Notes: generated from the sequence alone by a model not told the origin. A DNA stretch of 64,000 bases from Hofstenia miamia (GCA_004352715.1 SCFE01000047.1:620096-684095); one strand, 5' to 3'. Counted from the first letter of the stretch, positions 22,755 through 35,395 are shown. Made by a program: numbers and translations.

Positions 22755-24346
22755 TCCGAAGAAATCAAGTAGAAACTTTGCAAAGCAAAACAATTTGTTT
22801 GGTAAGTGTTTTCAAATAATTACGAAGTACCAGTTTAATTAATTAACTTTTTTGTTTAACCATTTTAAAGTTAACGAAATTCTCGTTGTCTTTTATTTTT
22901 ATAGTTTTCCTCTAGAACGTCTCAATACGTTTCCACAAAGCGTGAAAAAATAGGTGTTCAGTCTCATTTTTTTTTGCAGCAAACTATAGTCATATGGTCT
23001 TAAAAATTTACCACTGACATATTCCCATCTTGAGCCGGTATTAAGCCACCATTTGTTTCTACAGTTTATTGGCAGTAAGTTAAAACTACAATATAATTAT
23101 ACAGTATATTGATTTTCAACTAAATATATGTTATTGCTAAAATTCAAATTTTCTTAAAATACTAATATTAATAATCAAGAATATGCAACTGATAGACGTC
23201 TATCCTTAATATGTTTCTGAAAAAAAATATACAAATATAAGTCATTGAACTCTCAAACTTAGAGCGTTTTCGTAATTAGTCATAGTGACTTTGATTTCAA
23301 ACAGAAATGGAGGTAAAATGAAGTCAATTTAATTTTAAAATATTTTTTTCACCTACAGTACTAAATTCATCCACTAGAGGGCTAACAAATCTTAAATTAA
23401 ATTGCGTGAAATGAGATACAATAGAATAACTTAGTTGAATTGCTTAAAACAGAAACATATTTTGATACCATAAAAACAAAACCGGAAGTTTTTTTAGTAG
23501 TTGATATCATTTTATAAAAAATGGAATTTTCTCCAAATAAGTTTGTTCGAATTTTGACAAATTCAAAAATTAATTACTCCCAAACATTTTCAATTGATTA
23601 GGCTGATTTTTTGAAAATATGTTCCCAAATGCATTACCTAGGTGCTGAACTTGGATCTATGCAAACTAATTACATCCAAAGTCACAGTTAAGGTCAACGC
23701 ACAAATAGAAAAATCTTGGGATAAAAAAACCAAATTTTTAAAATGACCATAAATATATAATCATACTATATTTTGTCTAGATCCTAGTTCAGGACTTAAT
23801 GGGAAGCTTATGGATTACTGTGCAAAACGAATTTTTGATCTATAAGTACACATTATGCTGATATTATTTTTTGAACATTACCATTTTCTGGATCATTTTT
23901 TGGCTAAGATAGTTCAAGGTCAAGATTATGTCATGATACATCAAACTTATCTTACACCAAGACCTATCTAACTATGACATAAGGGAACTTTTATAAGCTA
24001 TGTTGTAAAAAATGGCTTGATTAGGGAGTCCCACCTTAAAGAAATATATTCAAATAAACAGGTACAGTCTATCTGATTTATTTTATAATTAAGCTTAACA
24101 AAAATATTTTAACTTAATTCATTTATAAATTACTAAATTTAATAATATTTCCATGCAATAATTTACTAAAATTAAATTCAAACCTGGGATTATTACTACG
24201 TACAAATACACATACAACTTTAGAAGTGAGGCAAAGCGTGTCATAATAATAACAGGACAAAAAATTAATGCTGCACAAATTTGCTATGAGTACATTTTTT
24301 TATTAAAATTTCACTCTCAAATGGGATAAGTACATGTGACCAGAAA

Positions 24347-24534
24347 CAGGGGCGTACCCAGGATTTTTGAAAATATTGAGAAAATAGACACTAAAAAATG
24401 CATTTCACGATCCTAGATTTTAAATTTTTCAATTTTTTACGAAAAATTTTTTGATTTATCCAGTCAAAATTAAATTTGGAAACCTGACGGGGGGGGGAAC
24501 ATTCCACCATGTCCCCCCCCTGGGTACGCCACTG
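24347..24534. mobile_element. hAT-type MITE, 188 bp, with perfect 8-bp target duplication
   Basis: The ends CAGGGGCGTACCCAGG and, inverted, CAGTGGCGTACCCAGG are 16-bp terminal repeats with one mismatch. Both sides carry ACCAGAAA (24339-24346 and 24535-24542), an 8-bp target-site duplication as made by hAT transposases. No coding capacity. It lies in the intron of the 20.5-25.5 kb GPCR. Confidence 0.9.
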
Positions 24535-25020
24535 ACCAGAAATTTTACAAAATTAAGTGCACTATTGTTTATTGATAAAATGTACTTTCCAATTTTAAGA
24601 CACAACTTATCGCAATAAGTGCAGTTATTTTTCAATATACTAAACTACACCGTGATCGTTCGTTTCGTTTTGGTTATTATAGGTAAAAATTTATTGATAA
24701 TCGAAATATCCAATAAAATTATAATATTTTGCATGAAACTTTTTAAACTTATGCATTAATGAACTAACTCAAAAGTTTTTAAATTTTTAACATCACTTAA
24801 AATTTGCTTTGTATTGTTAGCTTGAAATTTGCAAGAACTTGCAAGAACTTTAAAGCGGTATATGTTGGTTTCACTTGAATGGAATAAGTTCTTAAACGGG
24901 AAGGGTGGCTGAATTTTATTAAAAAGTATATCAATCTGCTCGCAAAGCAATAAATTTTAAGGATAATTTTCGATTTATGTAATAACTATGTTAGCAAATA
25001 ACATTAACTATTGTAAATAC

Positions 25021-25499
25021 CTTTCTAAAGCCATAAGCACAATGTGATGGTGAGAGCAAACTATCAAGCCCCATACAAGCATTCCACTGTTAAGCAAACG
25101 ACAAAATATCTTTTCATACAAAGACTGAGGTCTAGCAACCAAATTTTTGAACAATGCCATTTGTAAAAAGCAAGCCGCTGTAGTCAAGTCAACAAAAGCC
25201 AAACTTGTAAATATAAAGTTCGTACAACTCGACTTCATGTCTTTGCTGTTAAAGTAGATGTATATGATTATGCCATTGAGAATAATACTGCAGCCATTGA
25301 TTACGAGGACAATTGATAGTTGAAGTGGGGTTCGTGAAAAAGGGTATATCATCACGAACTGAGATGCGTTCGACATTGCCGTCAGAAATGTGAATGAAAT
25401 GTAAGCACTCGGGGGCGCTAAAATATCATAATGGCTGTTAACCAATAATAACGAAATAGCAATTAAACCGTAGTTACAATTTATTGTTAAAAGGCACTT
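25021..25499 (-). CDS. Class A GPCR, exon with TM1 to TM3
   Basis: Minus-strand exon from a TATCTCAG acceptor (AG at 25500-25501) to a GTATTT donor (GT at 25019-25020). It encodes an N-terminal stretch (NCNYGLIAISLLLVNSHYD, then an N-glycosylation site NAS), TM1 (LSIVLVINGCSIILNGIIIY, with the conserved GN), TM2 (NFIFTSLAFVDLTTAACFL, with the A-x-x-D motif) and TM3. TM3 starts at Cys of FCRLLNSG and ends MALER across the splice. The split arginine codon (AG|A) joins exon 2 at 21068 in frame. No ATG precedes the acceptor in frame, so at least one further upstream exon is likely. The intron of about 3.95 kb is packed with transposons. Confidence 0.8.
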
Positions 25500-25750
25500 C
25501 TGAGATAGTAATAATTAAATTCCATTATTGGAATTGAAGTACACTAAATGTATTCTTAGAATATTGTTTGATAAAATCTAGATTAATGAAGAACAACCTC
25601 ATTTCTCAATAAATATCAACCGTTTGCGAATGAACATATGTCAGAAACTTCCCTATCATGCAAAAATATGGCTTTTTCCTCGAAAATTAAATTTTAAATC
25701 AAGTTTTATCTCAGAATATGTTATCCGGTAAAATCAGGTAAACCACAAAA

Positions 25751-25754
<4 letters not shown>

Positions 25755-25785
<31 letters not shown>

Positions 25786-25914
25786 TGNNNNNNNNNNNNN
25801 NNNNNNNNNNNNNNNNNNNNNNNNNNNNNNNNNNNNNNNNNNNNNNNNNNNNNNNNNNNNNNNNNNNNNNNNNNNNNNNNTATATATATATATATACTTT
25901 TGTGGTTCTTGGAA
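25755..25914. repeat. Palindromic (TA)n structure with inverted flanks, split by a 93-N gap
   Basis: The left flank AACCACAAAAGTATATA and the right flank TATATACTTTTGTGGTT are perfect inverted repeats around (TA)n tracts and a gap (25788-25880). It is a hairpin-forming microsatellite or foldback element, which probably explains the gap. Confidence 0.7.
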
Positions 25915-25921
25915 AAGTTAT

Positions 25922-28900
25922 CTTCTTGTCATACAATGAAACACCAGGTTTGAAAAAGCAATTCGATGAGCATAAAAGAATGATACTTCATGTATGATAA
26001 TATTTCACATTGTTCTTTTTCTAAGGTAACCATAGCAATTACCAAGTTTTGGGCAATATACTAAATTCATGCTCTAAAGTTCTAAATCATTGCATCATTT
26101 ATCATTATTACACAACGTATACGTAATAGCATTTTAAAAAAATTTTGTAAGAAGATGGAATATTTTCTAAGTTTTTCTTTCGTCAGAAAGGTTGAGACCC
26201 ATCTTTTTCTATTTATGTGAATTATTTTGGAAATATCTTTCAATTCGGGCTTAAATTTTTTCACTAAGTATTCTTAAACATAATTTACAGTAGACATTTA
26301 TCAAGAAGTAATATATTAAAGCTTCTCAGCGGCTACAGAATAGAGCTTTCGTATTATATATTGTGGAAAGAATGCTGCCTAAAATGCAATCTCAAACGTT
26401 TTTTCTTAGCCTGACACCCATTTGTACCAAGTTTCATCAAGATGAAATTAATTCAATAGATTTTGGGGGAGAATTTGATTCACCCATCACTTGCTAAGAA
26501 ATGGTTAATGTCTTTATGATACTTCGAAGAGCTAACTATCAAGAAAAAAGTATACATATAACTGCCTGCAATAGAAGCTATTTTAACTTATTATGAAAGG
26601 ATGTGATCTGCAGACTTGGCTTACACCAAAGATTTAACTGTGAATTGATACTGTGATATACAATACATGCCCACTAAAATTTGTAGAAATTATTTTCTGT
26701 TAATATTTTTATGGAACATTTTTAAATTACATTTAAGCTTTCTGATGAATCAGCTATATTTTGTAGCATTTGGATTTAAGGAAAAATTGCCCTACATACT
26801 AATAATGGTAATAATATGTAAGGAATGTAAAAGGATATTTTGAATAAATTTCTGACGTCAGAATATAACTCATGCAGAAAATGAGTGTATATTAGCAAAA
26901 ATCCTTTATAGGAAAAGACTTGCCTAATTTCAGCATTTTTTCCATTATTTCGAATTGCTTAGGCCAATAATGAAATATTATATTGTTTGATGAATGATTA
27001 ATTTTGCTTTTAAAAAATTGTAATTGTGATATTTCACGACTTCCATTTTCTCTTGACCTTTTTGCCAGGGCCATTTGAAAATTTGATAAATTAAACCACT
27101 GTATTTTATTGTTTGCTAAATATGATTTTCCTATTGACTAATTTCCGTCAAACAGAGACCCTAATTAATTGTTATTTTTAATATCAAATACGTAGACTTT
27201 GCATTATGAATTGTTGATTATTCGAAGCAATTTAAATTAATCGTCGCCAACAAAACAATTGCGGACAAGATTCATTGTTTGAAATCTATGCAAACAAAAA
27301 AGTCGTCAGGTGCCAAAAGTGGTTCTTGTTCCCAAGGGTTGCTAGCAACTTTGAGCGCGAAAATTACTTTTGTATTTACGTTTTGCACAAAACCGCTTCA
27401 TTTTTTCAGAGTTCATTAATGAACATCTTAAGTTCAAAGAGGTAAATTTGTTTATTTTACAAAAAAGAATTTGTAAATTTATTTAAAGAAGTTTGGAAAG
27501 ATTTTCAATTCCTACTTTCAACAAACCATCAAGTTCTTTCACTTGTTTTTCCAATTTCCATTGAATTACACGACGGAAATTGCTCAAAAATCTGTCTACA
27601 TAATCAGCATCATTTTATTAAGAGAAATTTCAGTATATTTCATCAACGGAAAATATCATGATAATTCATAGAAAGTGATCTTTTGTTTTTGCTTAAAATT
27701 TATTTGTATACTTCTTTTTTCAGGTATTTAAGAATTCTAAAATAGATGATTGGTTTTAGGTTCTCTAAGAAGTTTGGAAATTTTTCAATCTGCGTTTCCA
27801 ACTTTAGCCCTAAGAACTGAATATAAGCAGACGAAAACAAAGCAGTTCTGAGAAACTTACTACAATTATATAAAAACATTTATCCTCAAATTCATTCCCC
27901 TGCCTATACATAACCAAAAGATCACATCAATATATAAATTTACAGAAGCTTATGTAGATAAAAATTACGTATACATTGATATTTTGTATTTTTTGGATTA
28001 GCTTGAATAAAATTTTATAAGTAAATTTCTAGTCATAATTCTTTAAGTAGTCTGAAGTTGATGGTTGATCCATATTTAATTATTCTTAAAGAACTTGCAA
28101 CGCATTTTGCATTACAGTTGAAAATAATTTGCATGGGTTGTTGGTTTTTAGTTAATTATCAATCATTATGAATAGGAAACGGTATATTCATCTGCGTTAT
28201 TAATAACTTGAAAACCTATGACATACGCAAAAATTGGTTGAAAAAATATATAATCAGAGAAGTTTTTATATGAAATTTCTAAATTAAAGAAAATTAATTG
28301 ATCTTAGAAGGTCTAGAGGCTTCTTGTAGCTTTACTAATATAAAATACATTCAAAATTTTTAATTATGTATATATTAAATATGCTAAATTTTTGTTGCTC
28401 GTTGATAAAAAATCAAATGTTTGCAAATTTTCACACTCAAGTTCGCTAAGCTAATGAATAGTCATGGGTAATTAGATGCAATCCTCAATATTGACCAAAG
28501 CTTTCCTAAGAAAGAAATTTCATAAGTCTATTAATGGGAACGTATATATATATATACTGACGTCTAGCTTTTTGCACTCACCTAAACATTTTCAATGTTA
28601 TTCAGATGCTCAGAATGCTGAGGCTAACTTGTTTGCTGTTTATTAAATGTAGGCGTAAAATCAATTTATTTTCATAAAAAACGAAGTGTTCTTGAAAACA
28701 ATGAACATCCTTTTATGTAAGGCCTGTCAATTAATTCATCATATTTTTATAAAATTGCTGAGACCAATTTGAAAAAATTCTTATATTTTTTTAAAAAGCT
28801 TAGATTATTTTATAGACTAAGATGCTTGTATTTGAACTTCCAATTAAAAAGATAAGATGTTCATGAAGGTTAAAAAATTGTAAACTTAACAGAATTTTTA

Positions 28901-29744
28901 TGCTTATTAATTAGAAACGCTTTAGTTTAAATAATTAAATAGTTAGTTCTACCAAACATACCTATCCTCAAATTTGTGCGTATACATTTTTTTGGCTTGA
29001 TCGATATTAGGTATAGATCAATTTATGTACACAATTGAAATTTCTATCGATTTTCTGTAGTTAGGTTGATTTAACTACCAATTAGCTAGTTAAGAAAACA
29101 ACAGCTATTCACATCTAGCAAATCTTATTTTTATTGGCATAACAGTAGCCTTACTAGGCTCTCTTTTTTTTAATTTTTCGTTTCAAGTAGAAACCTTGTG
29201 TGCACGCTGTTCAATATTTAATAGCAATTTAATAAAAACAATTCTTTTTACAGTTAAAAGAATTAAGACGTAATAATGATTGTAGAAGAGATGGATTTTT
29301 CTAAAAACGAAATCAAAATTTCCATTTTCGATTGGCTTTTTTTACAAATCGATTTACATATAGTTTAACACTAAAAAACATTCAACATAGTTAATTTTCA
29401 ACCGGTGATAAATTGAATTCTGGATTATAATAGCAGATCTCTTCACAGTACCATCTTTGCCAATAATCTAACATTTTGAATATTTCATATTTCTGATGGC
29501 AGCAGCCTCGCCAATATTTAAAAATGTTATAAGAAATACAAAGGCAATTTATGACTTAGCTTCTGCAAAATTTCCATTCAGGCAATGAACTAGCTTTATG
29601 AGGAGTCAGATTTTTAGTTAACATGTTTAAGGAAATAGGTAATGTTCATACAATTTTATTAAAAATCACTATGCTGTAGGCAACCATCGCTTAATTGCTT
29701 AATTGATGTAATTGTGTTGACTTAACCTTAAATAGCCTAGCATC
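25922..29744. other. AT-rich intergenic sequence, no gene recognised
   Basis: I read both strands and found only short frames without recognisable motifs, plus minor (TA)n tracts (for example near 28543). It lies between the upstream end of the known GPCR exons and a decayed repeat. It could contain an upstream exon of the 25 kb receptor that is too short to see. Confidence 0.6.
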
Positions 29745-30240
29745 CGTTTTAAAGGAAACCCGTTTTTCCACTTTTACAAAGAATTTTCCCCAAGCCTATT
29801 TCCAGATTTGAAAATCTTGGGGCATGGGTAGGTCTATTGGGGAAGATACATTAATGAAATGTTGAAAATTTTTATTAAAGCTTATTGCTGTGGCAGAGAT
29901 TGTTGAATAGATTAACAAATTTTCGAATTTTTGAAAAAGATTTAAATTCTTTCCATACTTAGTGTTAATGTATTTAGAAGTTTTTGAGCCCTTGGAGGAA
30001 ACAAAGAACTTTGACTGTTTTTTAATATGTGCAAAGATATTCCAAACCCATTGAGGCGTGAAGTGCGCAAAATCATAGGTCGTGGGGCCGAAAGCCCTTG
30101 CGAATGAAGACCTCGCGCAATGGCAAGCCTCGTTAGCACAAGACCAGCATGCGGATTTAGATAAAAAAGAAAGAGGAGACTTTCCTCTATCATGTGGTGC
30201 TTGCAAATTGAGCACACCATTAATAGTATTTGAGCTATAA
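29745..30240 (+). pseudogene. Decayed coding repeat of unknown family, copy 1
   Basis: Plus-strand frames at 29755-29860 read FPLLQRIFPKPISRFENLGA followed by WVGLLGKI. A near-identical sense (KFENL, AWVGQLGN) is read on the minus strand at 56405-56590. Downstream, after stops, a frame with ALANEDLAQWQASLAQDQHA ends at a TAA near 30238. The conservation of codons between two distant copies indicates a protein-coding mobile element, but I do not recognise it. Confidence 0.45.
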
Positions 30241-30381
30241 GCATTTAAAATATTTTTTAGGATAATGAAAAATTTTTAAAAATCACCAGGCATGTTAATC
30301 TCCACTACATGTCCACTACTAATAAGTTTGTATGGATTGAAATTAGGAAATTCTTACGTCTACACATGATCAAATGGTTTA

Positions 30382-30585
30382 TTGCAAGAAATTAGAGGTG
30401 CCTACGCAATTAAATTGGAGGATGAAGATTGGATGAAGAACTTCGAACCATGGAAACAAAGAATGTCACTATATTTTAATTCATTTGGAGTCTGGTCTGA
30501 ACACACCATTACAGAAGATGTTAGGCATGATATGACATACCAGAACATCATTAACGAATTTGAAAATTATTATTTCTCACTATAA
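30382..30585 (+). pseudogene. Possible retroelement gag-like fragment
   Basis: A 67-residue plus-strand frame with WMKNFEPWKQRMSLYFNSFG resembles the start of Gypsy-type capsid regions (aromatic-rich W-x-x-W-x-Q-R-x-x-x-Y-F). The sequence decays immediately afterwards, with the remnant IKQ/NQRELDHEQDKWKR near 30735. This is a weak, motif-level resemblance only. From 30.6 to 31.8 kb I see no gene. Confidence 0.3.
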
Positions 30586-31799
30586 ATGAAGATAGCAATG
30601 AGTGGTTATTTTGAATTAATGCAAAAAACTAATTGCCTGAAGTAGTGTATCTTTATAGAACATTACCAGGCAATGTTAGATAATGAAGTAAGCAGGCTAG
30701 TTTTTGCAGGCATTTACTATATCAATTAATTAACCAAAGAGAATTAGATCACGAACAAGACAAATGGAAGCGCCACAATTGTAATGTTACCAGTATGAAG
30801 ATCTCTATATCAAATTCATAAGAGGTAAATTGGGAAGGACAACAATATAGCAGCTCAGTGAAAATGTCGTGGTAGATCACACTCCTTTTCTCATATTGCG
30901 TGTGCATGCCTGGTGTTGTAATTCCAGGGATAAAAATTTTAATTTTTGGCAACCCCATAGGTTCCCACAAGATATGTCCATCCACACCACAATTCCCCAA
31001 AGTTTTCATAAATGGATCCCAATACCGAAAATGAAAATATGTATTATAGTCACTCAGTGTTTAATGAACTATCAAAAAACAGATCAAAATACCGAAATGC
31101 ATCTATATATTTGATGAATTAACAAACAAAAGAAGATAATATGCATGAAAACTTGGTACTATTTATATATTTTTAACTCTTAATGCACTTAATATGTCTT
31201 TACTTCTTAATATATAATGCTCATAAGCCAAAGCCCTGTAGAAGTAGTGCAACTGTAGTTGGTCATATTTGGGACACATCTTAACATGCTTAAATTATAA
31301 AAGATCAAGATACAATTCCATCCGAAAAGAAACTTCCAGCATCTGCTTATTTATTGAATATGCAATGAATTATTTTTCAATAAAAGATTTCCAGTTCCAT
31401 AGAATAGTTGTAAGTCATTTTTTTAAATGTAATTGAAAAAAAATTATGAAGGCAAGAAAAGCAATATGATAATGCATTATACTTTAAGTGATTTCAACAC
31501 AAACAAAAGGTAACTATAGGGAAAAACATACATATATCTGTTTAAATATAATTACCAATGAAATGTAAATGCATGTAGCAGTCATTGGGTAGCCAGGCGA
31601 ATTGCATCGGTATTAATCTCCCCGTCATTGGGTTAAAATTCGTTTAGGTCATTGCAAATGAGGTCCCCATTCTTGTTAAAAATATAAAAAATCAAAAAAT
31701 ATGTATTTTACAACATACTATGCCTTCCAATGTTATATGGATTGATATAATTGCACATAGCCACTAATGGTTTAGTCGATGTTTTAGGTAATTATATTG

Positions 31800-33190
31800 T
31801 TAATATTTCACATATATACATGTAAATCGTTTGTATTTGTTAGGGAAAAATTCCTTAAGTTTTTCTCTATTCCCGCGGAGACCAAATATAAACATGAATG
31901 GATTTATAATGCCAATTAGTAAATATATATCGTCTCCACAAGCAAAATTAAACGCGATATTTGCGAGATACTCTCATCAGAAAACCATGAAGCCTTTATC
32001 CCGCGACGCTTGAGCCTCTCCAAATAGTAAACACCAAAGTCAATAAACCAAATTACAGAAATCTTTGCGAATATTAATGGAATTGACAAAAATATGTAGA
32101 TAATTAATGAAGTCATGAAAAGCATGGTAATGTAAACTTTTTGTTGATAAACTTTTGTTCGCTCTTTTTTTTTGAAAAATGCTTTCATTAATTGATAAAG
32201 CGTGAGAAAATACATCAGAAAGCTTGATGAAATTGGGATTACAATGCTCACTGTTGTATCAAAAATTCCATTGATTCTCCAAGAATTTTTATTATAAAAA
32301 GTTAAGTAGGTTAGCGATACACCAGCGACGTAATTGACAGCTTTACTATTTTTAACAATTCCGTAGGTGCATTGAAAATTCATACTATTGACAACCATGT
32401 TAATGGGACTGCGCCATGTAAAAAACTCACTGTTATAAGCATAAACCGTGCCGATGGTTAGGGAAAAGGCAAAAATAACGCAAACTGCAACTTTTCGCAA
32501 TACACTTAAATACCGTGATTGGTGAGTGAAGTTTAAGATGTAGAATCTTTCCAGTGAAATTAGCATCAGTATGTAGGGAGAAGCATACATGTTGATGGAT
32601 CGTAGAAAATTTATCGCACGGCAAATATTAACGACTTCTTTCACAGTGTAGTCATAACTTTTGCCTTCATGCATTAGGTATTGTCTCACAAATCCATCGT
32701 TCCCAATCAATAGGGACATGTTGAACACCTCTAATACTTTTATTATTCCTCTTAATAAAAAATAAAAGGCGTCTATGATTGCCTGGTTTGTTAGGAATAG
32801 CATCTGTCCACGGTTTATTTTATTTTGATATGTTAAGAAGATTATCATCATATTGAGTGGAATTCCAAACACGAAACCGAGCAAAGTCGGTACTAAGTTG
32901 AAAATTCTATAAATCCGATAATAAAATTTTGACAGATAAACTCCTTCATGCAAACCTTGTTTCAAGCTCCCTTCTCCAATTCCAGTTTTTTAGTCTTGGA
33001 CATTCCCACATTATATATTCAGCGGAGAAATCATTCGTCGAATCAAATTTAAATTTTTTCGGATTGGCATATTCAAGGCCATATTGTAAATAAAGTTGAT
33101 TATGAAAGTATTTGTAGTCCATGTCGAATGGAACAAGGAGATCGCAGAAATCTGTTTCTATTACTTTGTCTCTTAGAATTCTCTTCCTGT
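31800..33190 (-). pseudogene. GPCR exon with long N-terminal stretch and 7TM domain, two frameshifts
   Basis: Minus-strand exon starting after a TATGTTTAG acceptor (AG at 33191-33192). The first ~75 residues (with VPFDMDYKYFHNQLYLQYGL and WECPRLK) are extracellular. A shift in an A-run near 32982 then leads into the 7TM frame. TM1 is LVPTLLGFVFGIPLNMMI, TM2 has NQAIIDAFYF, and TM3 runs from the Cys of NICRAINF to LISLERF (ERF for DRY). The second-loop Cys lies in FQCTYGI, and TM5 and TM6 follow. A second shift near 31955 in the third outer loop precedes TM7 (GIINPFMFIFGL), and the stop is at 31800-31802. With both shifts it cannot make a full receptor as assembled. The exon start phase matches the lectin-like exon at 37508-37920. 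Confidence 0.7.
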
Positions 33191-33660
33191 CTAAACATAA
33201 GTTTACTTATATGTTAAACTGAAATGTGATAAACTTTTTGTTGTGATAAAACACGGTATCAGAAATAGGGTAAAACACAATTCTTTGTAACGGCGACTAG
33301 TATACTTAGAGAAATGAAAATTCGGTTATTGTTATCTGACGTGTTTTCCATGAAGTAAAATAAATAAATGGTGATAAAAAGCTATTACTATTAAAAAGAA
33401 ATCAACTTAAGTATATTTTAAAACTACCAATTTTTCCAATGATTGAATATATCTGTTATAATTTATCAATATATTTATATATTTGGGCTACGTTTCGAAC
33501 CCCGAGCTCATAATTATTCAATAGTTTTGAAATATTTTATTGAAATGTGACGATATCAATCGAATTTAATGAAAAACATAGAAATACTATATTTAGAAAT
33601 TTCAAGAAAATTTGAGGACAACTGCCTAAAATATTGTTGTATAGGTCTACTATGTAAAGA

Positions 33661-34024
33661 NNNNNNNNNNNNNNNNNNNNNNNNNNNNNNNNNNNNNNNN
33701 NNNNNNNNNNNNNNNNNNNNNNNNNNNNNNNNNNNNNNNNNNNNNNNNNNNNNNNNNNNNNNNNNNNNNNNNNNNNNNNNNNNNNNNNNNNNNNNNNNNN
33801 NNNNNNNNNNNNNNNNNNNNNNNNNNNNNNNNNNNNNNNNNNNNNNNNNNNNNNNNNNNNNNNNNNNNNNNNNNNNNNNNNNNNNNNNNNNNNNNNNNNN
33901 NNNNNNNNNNNNNNNNNNNNNNNNNNNNNNNNNNNNNNNNNNNNNNNNNNNNNNNNNNNNNNNNNNNNNNNNNNNNNNNNNNNNNNNNNNNNNNNNNNNN
34001 NNNNNNNNNNNNNNNNNNNNNNNN
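33661..34024. other. Assembly gap, 364 N
   Basis: N run truncating the PHD-like frame on its right. Confidence 0.99.
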
Positions 34025-34218
34025 GTGTGATTTCAAGCACAAGTCAAGCAATCACAGCAAGTACAAATGACTGTGGCATTTGTGGAGTTCACTATGCGGA
34101 CACTGCTGGTAGTGGAGACTGGGTCAGATGCGTGGACTGCATGGCGTGGACATGTGGTCATTGTAATATGGACACTGATGATCCACATTTTTGTTGTTCA
34201 ATGTGTGCTAACATTTGA
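34025..34218 (+). pseudogene. PHD-finger-like C-terminal fragment, probably transposon-derived
   Basis: The plus-strand frame from the gap edge to a TGA at 34216-34218 has CGICGVHY, then GDWVRCVDCMAWTCGHC and FCCSMC. The Cys spacing (C-x2-C, C-x2-C, W-x-C-x2-C, C-x2-C) with a central W fits the zinc-binding PHD-like module that ends many pogo/Tigger-type transposases and some other transposon proteins. The catalytic part would lie in the gap. It is on the strand opposite to the surrounding receptor gene, which supports a transposon origin. Confidence 0.5.
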
Positions 34219-35154
34219 ACATCAAAAATTTTTGTAATGCCTATTTTACCTACATGCTTTGTAATATTTTCGTAGTGGCTCGATTTACCCTGTTTTGTCT
34301 ACAATATAACAACCTTTAGTTATGGATAAAAAAAGTACCATTCTTTTCAACTAATTGTATTACAGCCTTTTTAACTTTTGAAACAACATTTATCCTGCGG
34401 TTCATGGAGTGGTTTGAATGCAATAGTTCTTAAAATATAAGGTACATCGTATAAAACATTTAAAAAGGTGGCCCGAATTACCTGGTTTTACGGTATTGCC
34501 TCCATTGCAGAAAGCTTACACAATTTCAATACAAAGTACACGCACAATAATAATTCATAATAATAGCAGTCAAATGGGTGGTTTCGTACGATCTAAACAA
34601 ATTATGATGTCCTTAGTGAAGTTCACTGCACGTACCTTACACTGTGCACAATAGTATATTCACATAAACAATAGTTACCCCAACTTCATCATATTTTTAT
34701 TAACACCATTTTTACCGCTCACCTCGTAATTATTATAATTTAGGTCATTCCAAGTGCTTACCTTGGCTCATTCGATTATTTTTTTCAAACAATATTGACT
34801 GTTGATGAAAGTTTTACTTTGCATGAAGCAGAAAAGCTAATGGGCGTAATATATGACAATATTACATTACCTTTTCCAAAGGCAAAACGGGCAGGAAAAG
34901 CCTGATCCAATACAAGATCCTTACTAATATGAAACGCTAGAATTACATTTTGATATACATGGTTATTCTAGATTTATAATATCTACACAAAATTTACTAA
35001 ATTTGTAGAGAATTGAGTGAATCTGCTATCAAAAAGTTCTGATTAACACTATGGTTGTCAAAACTATTTTAAAAGGCTTGCTTAACTCAAGGACTATATA
35101 ATCCACTTATGAATAAATTAATTTGTTTCTAATATTGAAGAACTGAAAAACAAC

Positions 35155-35395
35155 CATTTTAAACCAAAACCGTTTTCGTCAGTAAATAACCAAAAATTTA
35201 GCCAAACCTGTTTTTATTATAAAACGACCAAAAATGATGGTTATTTCAAAAACCATAACAGTATCCTTCAAAAATCTCCAAAAATAAACTATATTTTATA
35301 ACCAATACCATCGTCTTTACAAAACAACCAAAATAAACGGTTTTTTACTGACCATAATTGTTTCCATTCAAAAATAACCAAAAATAAGCTTATCG
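35155..35395 (+). repeat. Degenerate minisatellite, about 50-bp units
   Basis: Four to five diverged units share ACCAAAAAT / ACCGTTTT / AACCATAA blocks at roughly 50-bp spacing. Confidence 0.45.

Larger units (their letters stand above)
21733..22984 (-). mobile_element. Tc1/mariner element, near full length, nested in the GPCR intron
   Basis: The terminal inverted repeats GTTGGCTGCAAAAAAAATGA (left) and, inverted, GTTTGCTGCAAAAAAAAATG (right) are flanked by TA at 21731-21732 and 22985-22986. The interior carries a minus-strand transposase (22754 to 21851) with a 338-N gap. The element lies inside the TTAA-flanked element, so it inserted later. Confidence 0.8.
21127..24035. mobile_element. 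TTAA-flanked DNA transposon (2.9 kb, contains a nested Tc1)
   Basis: The ends GGTGGAACCCCTCC (21127) and, inverted, GGTGGGACTCCC (24035) are terminal inverted repeats flanked by TTAA at 21123-21126 and 24036-24039. A TTAA target site is typical of piggyBac and Kolobok superfamilies. I see no transposase frame of its own, so it is probably non-autonomous. Removing the Tc1 insertion leaves about 1.66 kb. The outer parts (21.1-21.7 and 23.0-24.0 kb) are AT-rich and without genes. Confidence 0.6.

Noticed and set aside
26082-27074. Short minus-strand frames as upstream exons of the 25 kb GPCR
   Set aside because: No signal peptide, Cys pattern or splice-phase support.
31831-32013. Plus-strand frame of 60 residues
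   Set aside because: Antisense to TM7 and the tail of the 31.8-33.2 kb receptor.
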